Shown here in pieces: positions 63,017 to 64,000 of a stretch of 64,000 bases of DNA. The DNA is from Burkholderia sp. OK233 (GTDB lineage: Bacteria > Pseudomonadota > Gammaproteobacteria > Burkholderiales > Burkholderiaceae). The notes under the pieces are model-generated. The model did no database searches. It had not been told where the DNA came from and was given only the letters and a program-made list of their open reading frames with translations. Numbering within the stretch: the stretch's first letter is position 1; the number at the start of each line of letters is the position of its first letter. The stretch is taken from assembly GCF_900230185.1 (NCBI RefSeq), contig NZ_OCSR01000001.1, positions 1,364,001 to 1,428,000 of the forward strand. Reading direction: 5' to 3'. The position numbers and the translations under genes were made by a program.

Positions 63017-63628
63017 ATGACACGCAAAACCCGCATTCAACCCATCGAATCCGCCGAGCCGGAAGTCGACGAGAACGGCTACGACCGTCCCAGCAAGTCC
63101 CAGCTCAAGCGCGACATGCACGAGCTGCAGGAACTGGGCTCGGCGCTGATCGCCCTGCCGAAAGACGCGCTCAAGCGTATGCCGATGCCCGAAAAGCTCG
63201 ACGATGCCGTGCGCGAAGCGCGCCGCATCACCGACCACGAAGGCAAGCGCCGCCAGGTGCAGTACGTCGGGCGCGTGATGCGTTCGCTGCTGGACGAGGA
63301 AACCGCCGCCCTGCGCACCGCGCTTGACACCTATAACGGCGTCAACAAGGCGGAAACGGCCAAACTGCACTGGATCGAGCGCACCCGCGAGAAACTGCTC
63401 GCCGACGACGCCGCGCTGACCGAATTCATCCGCCAGCACCCGAACGCCGATCCGCAGCAAGGCCGCACGCTGATCCGCAACGCCCGCAAGGAAGCGCAGC
63501 AAAGCAAGCCGCCGCGCTACTTCCGCGAGCTGTTCCAGTGGATCAAGAACGCCGACGGCCCGTCAGCCGACACCGATTCCGATGCAGAAAACGCCCAGGA
63601 AGACGACGATGACGACCGCGACGCATAA
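63017..63628 (+). CDS. darP: Ribosome-associated protein DarP/YjgA (DUF615)
   Basis: 203 residues. The DUF615 pattern is clear: [20 protein letters not shown], then [20 protein letters not shown] and [12 protein letters not shown]. DarP takes part in late 50S ribosome assembly. A longer frame opens upstream, but ATG 63017 gives the family start. The acidic C-terminus (EDDDDDRDA) overlaps the mog start by 20 bp. Confidence 0.94.
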   Translation: MTRKTRIQPIESAEPEVDENGYDRPSKSQLKRDMHELQELGSALIALPKDALKRMPMPEKLDDAVREARRITDHEGKRRQVQYVGRVMRSLLDEETAALRTALDTYNGVNKAETAKLHWIERTREKLLADDAALTEFIRQHPNADPQQGRTLIRNARKEAQQSKPPRYFRELFQWIKNADGPSADTDSDAENAQEDDDDDRDA

Positions 63629-64000
63629 GCCGACGCGTCATCTGGTGCGTGAGCATCCGGACGAAATCGTGATCGGCCTGGTGTCGATCAGCGATCGCGC
63701 GTCGACAGGCGTCTACGAGGACAAAGGCATTCCGGCGCTCCAGGAATGGCTCGGCGCCGCCCTGACCTCGCCGTTCCAGGTGGTCACGCGCCTGATTCAG
63801 GATGACGTGCCCACCATTTCCGCCACGCTGATCGAACTGGTCGACGAAGTGGGTTGCGATCTGGTGCTGACCACCGGCGGCACCGGTCCGTCGCGCCGCG
63901 ACGTGACGCCGGAAGCGACCATGGCGGTGGCGACGAAGGAAATGCCGGGTTTCGGCGAGCAGATGCGGCAAATCAGCCTGAATTTCGTGCCGACCGCGAT
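63609..64000 (+). CDS. mog: Molybdopterin adenylyltransferase Mog/MogA, 5' part (cut by window edge)
   Basis: About 130 residues are present, beginning at ATG 63609 (AGGAAG upstream) inside the end of dar[14 protein letters not shown] and the MPT-binding [17 protein letters not shown] are diagnostic for the MoaB/Mog family. Mog adenylylates molybdopterin for MoeA, whose gene is at 19443. The 3' end lies beyond the window. Confidence 0.93.
   Translation, partial: MTTATHKPTRHLVREHPDEIVIGLVSISDRASTGVYEDKGIPALQEWLGAALTSPFQVVTRLIQDDVPTISATLIELVDEVGCDLVLTTGGTGPSRRDVTPEATMAVATKEMPGFGEQMRQISLNFVPTA

Overview
The window looks like a core-chromosome segment of a Burkholderiaceae bacterium, most likely Paraburkholderia or a close relative. 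The grounds are high GC, Burkholderia-type protein sequences and start sites, and classic beta-proteobacterial gene orders: plsX-fabH-fabD-fabG-acpP-fabF-(ygfX-like)-rpoE-rseA, rluC next to rne, and pmbA divergent from darP(yjgA)-mog. I assign the genus from remembered sequence character, not from a search. No insertion sequences, phage genes, CRISPR arrays or rRNA genes are visible.

Layout. 1-8.6 kb, minus strand: yceD-rpmF, plsX and the fatty-acid synthesis genes (fabH, fabD, fabG, acpP, fabF), a small membrane protein, rpoE and the start of rseA. 8.8-13.4 kb: maf and an RsmI-like methyltransferase face an sppA/Rieske/HAD/rluC operon. 13.4-17.4 kb: a 0.7-kb leader and rne (RNase E). 17.6-20.7 kb: molybdenum cofactor genes moaA-mobA-moeA. 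20.8-28.3 kb: housekeeping and transport genes (GNAT, rmuC, 2-hydroxyacid dehydrogenase, Na+/H+ antiporter-like permease, a lone lutC, pncB, fdxA). 28.4-28.6 kb: two identical tRNA-Asn genes. 28.9-46.6 kb: a mixed metabolic, transport and regulator region (creA-like, araC-type regulator, azlCD, UvrD-like helicase behind a LexA-like box, MATE pump, BASS-family transporter, phospholipase-D lipoprotein, fumC, thioesterase, GlxA-type regulator, MFS, a 47-residue lipoprotein, ArsR-type regulator). 46.8-49.4 kb: a large FecR/DUF6600-type secreted protein with a 36-bp tandem repeat.

49.5-61.2 kb holds the most interesting locus. Between thyA and folA lie seven co-directional genes for exported proteins, which in order and type resemble the Pseudomonas fapABCDEF functional-amyloid operon plus one extra gene. 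They comprise two proteins with three imperfect amyloid-type repeats each (215 and 468 aa), a periplasmic C39-type peptidase, a 266-aa FapE-like protein with one such repeat, and a coiled-coil plus beta-barrel outer-membrane protein (FapF-like). Two closely related sigma-54 enhancer-binding regulators flank the operon, one on each side. Immediately upstream of the first gene I read a very good -24/-12 promoter (52516-52530) and, about 75 bp further up, a perfect 18-bp palindrome (52424-52441) suited to be the activator site. The simplest model is a sigma-54-controlled secreted amyloid/biofilm fibre system with its own protease, outer-membrane pore and two dedicated activators.

61.4-64 kb: pmbA(tldE), darP(yjgA) and the start of mog. 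Overlapping start/stop codons mark several operons (plsX-fabH, maf-rsmI, rluC-HAD-Rieske, 2-hydroxyacid dehydrogenase-rmuC, azlC-azlD, MFS-GlxA, and the second and third genes of the fap-like operon).
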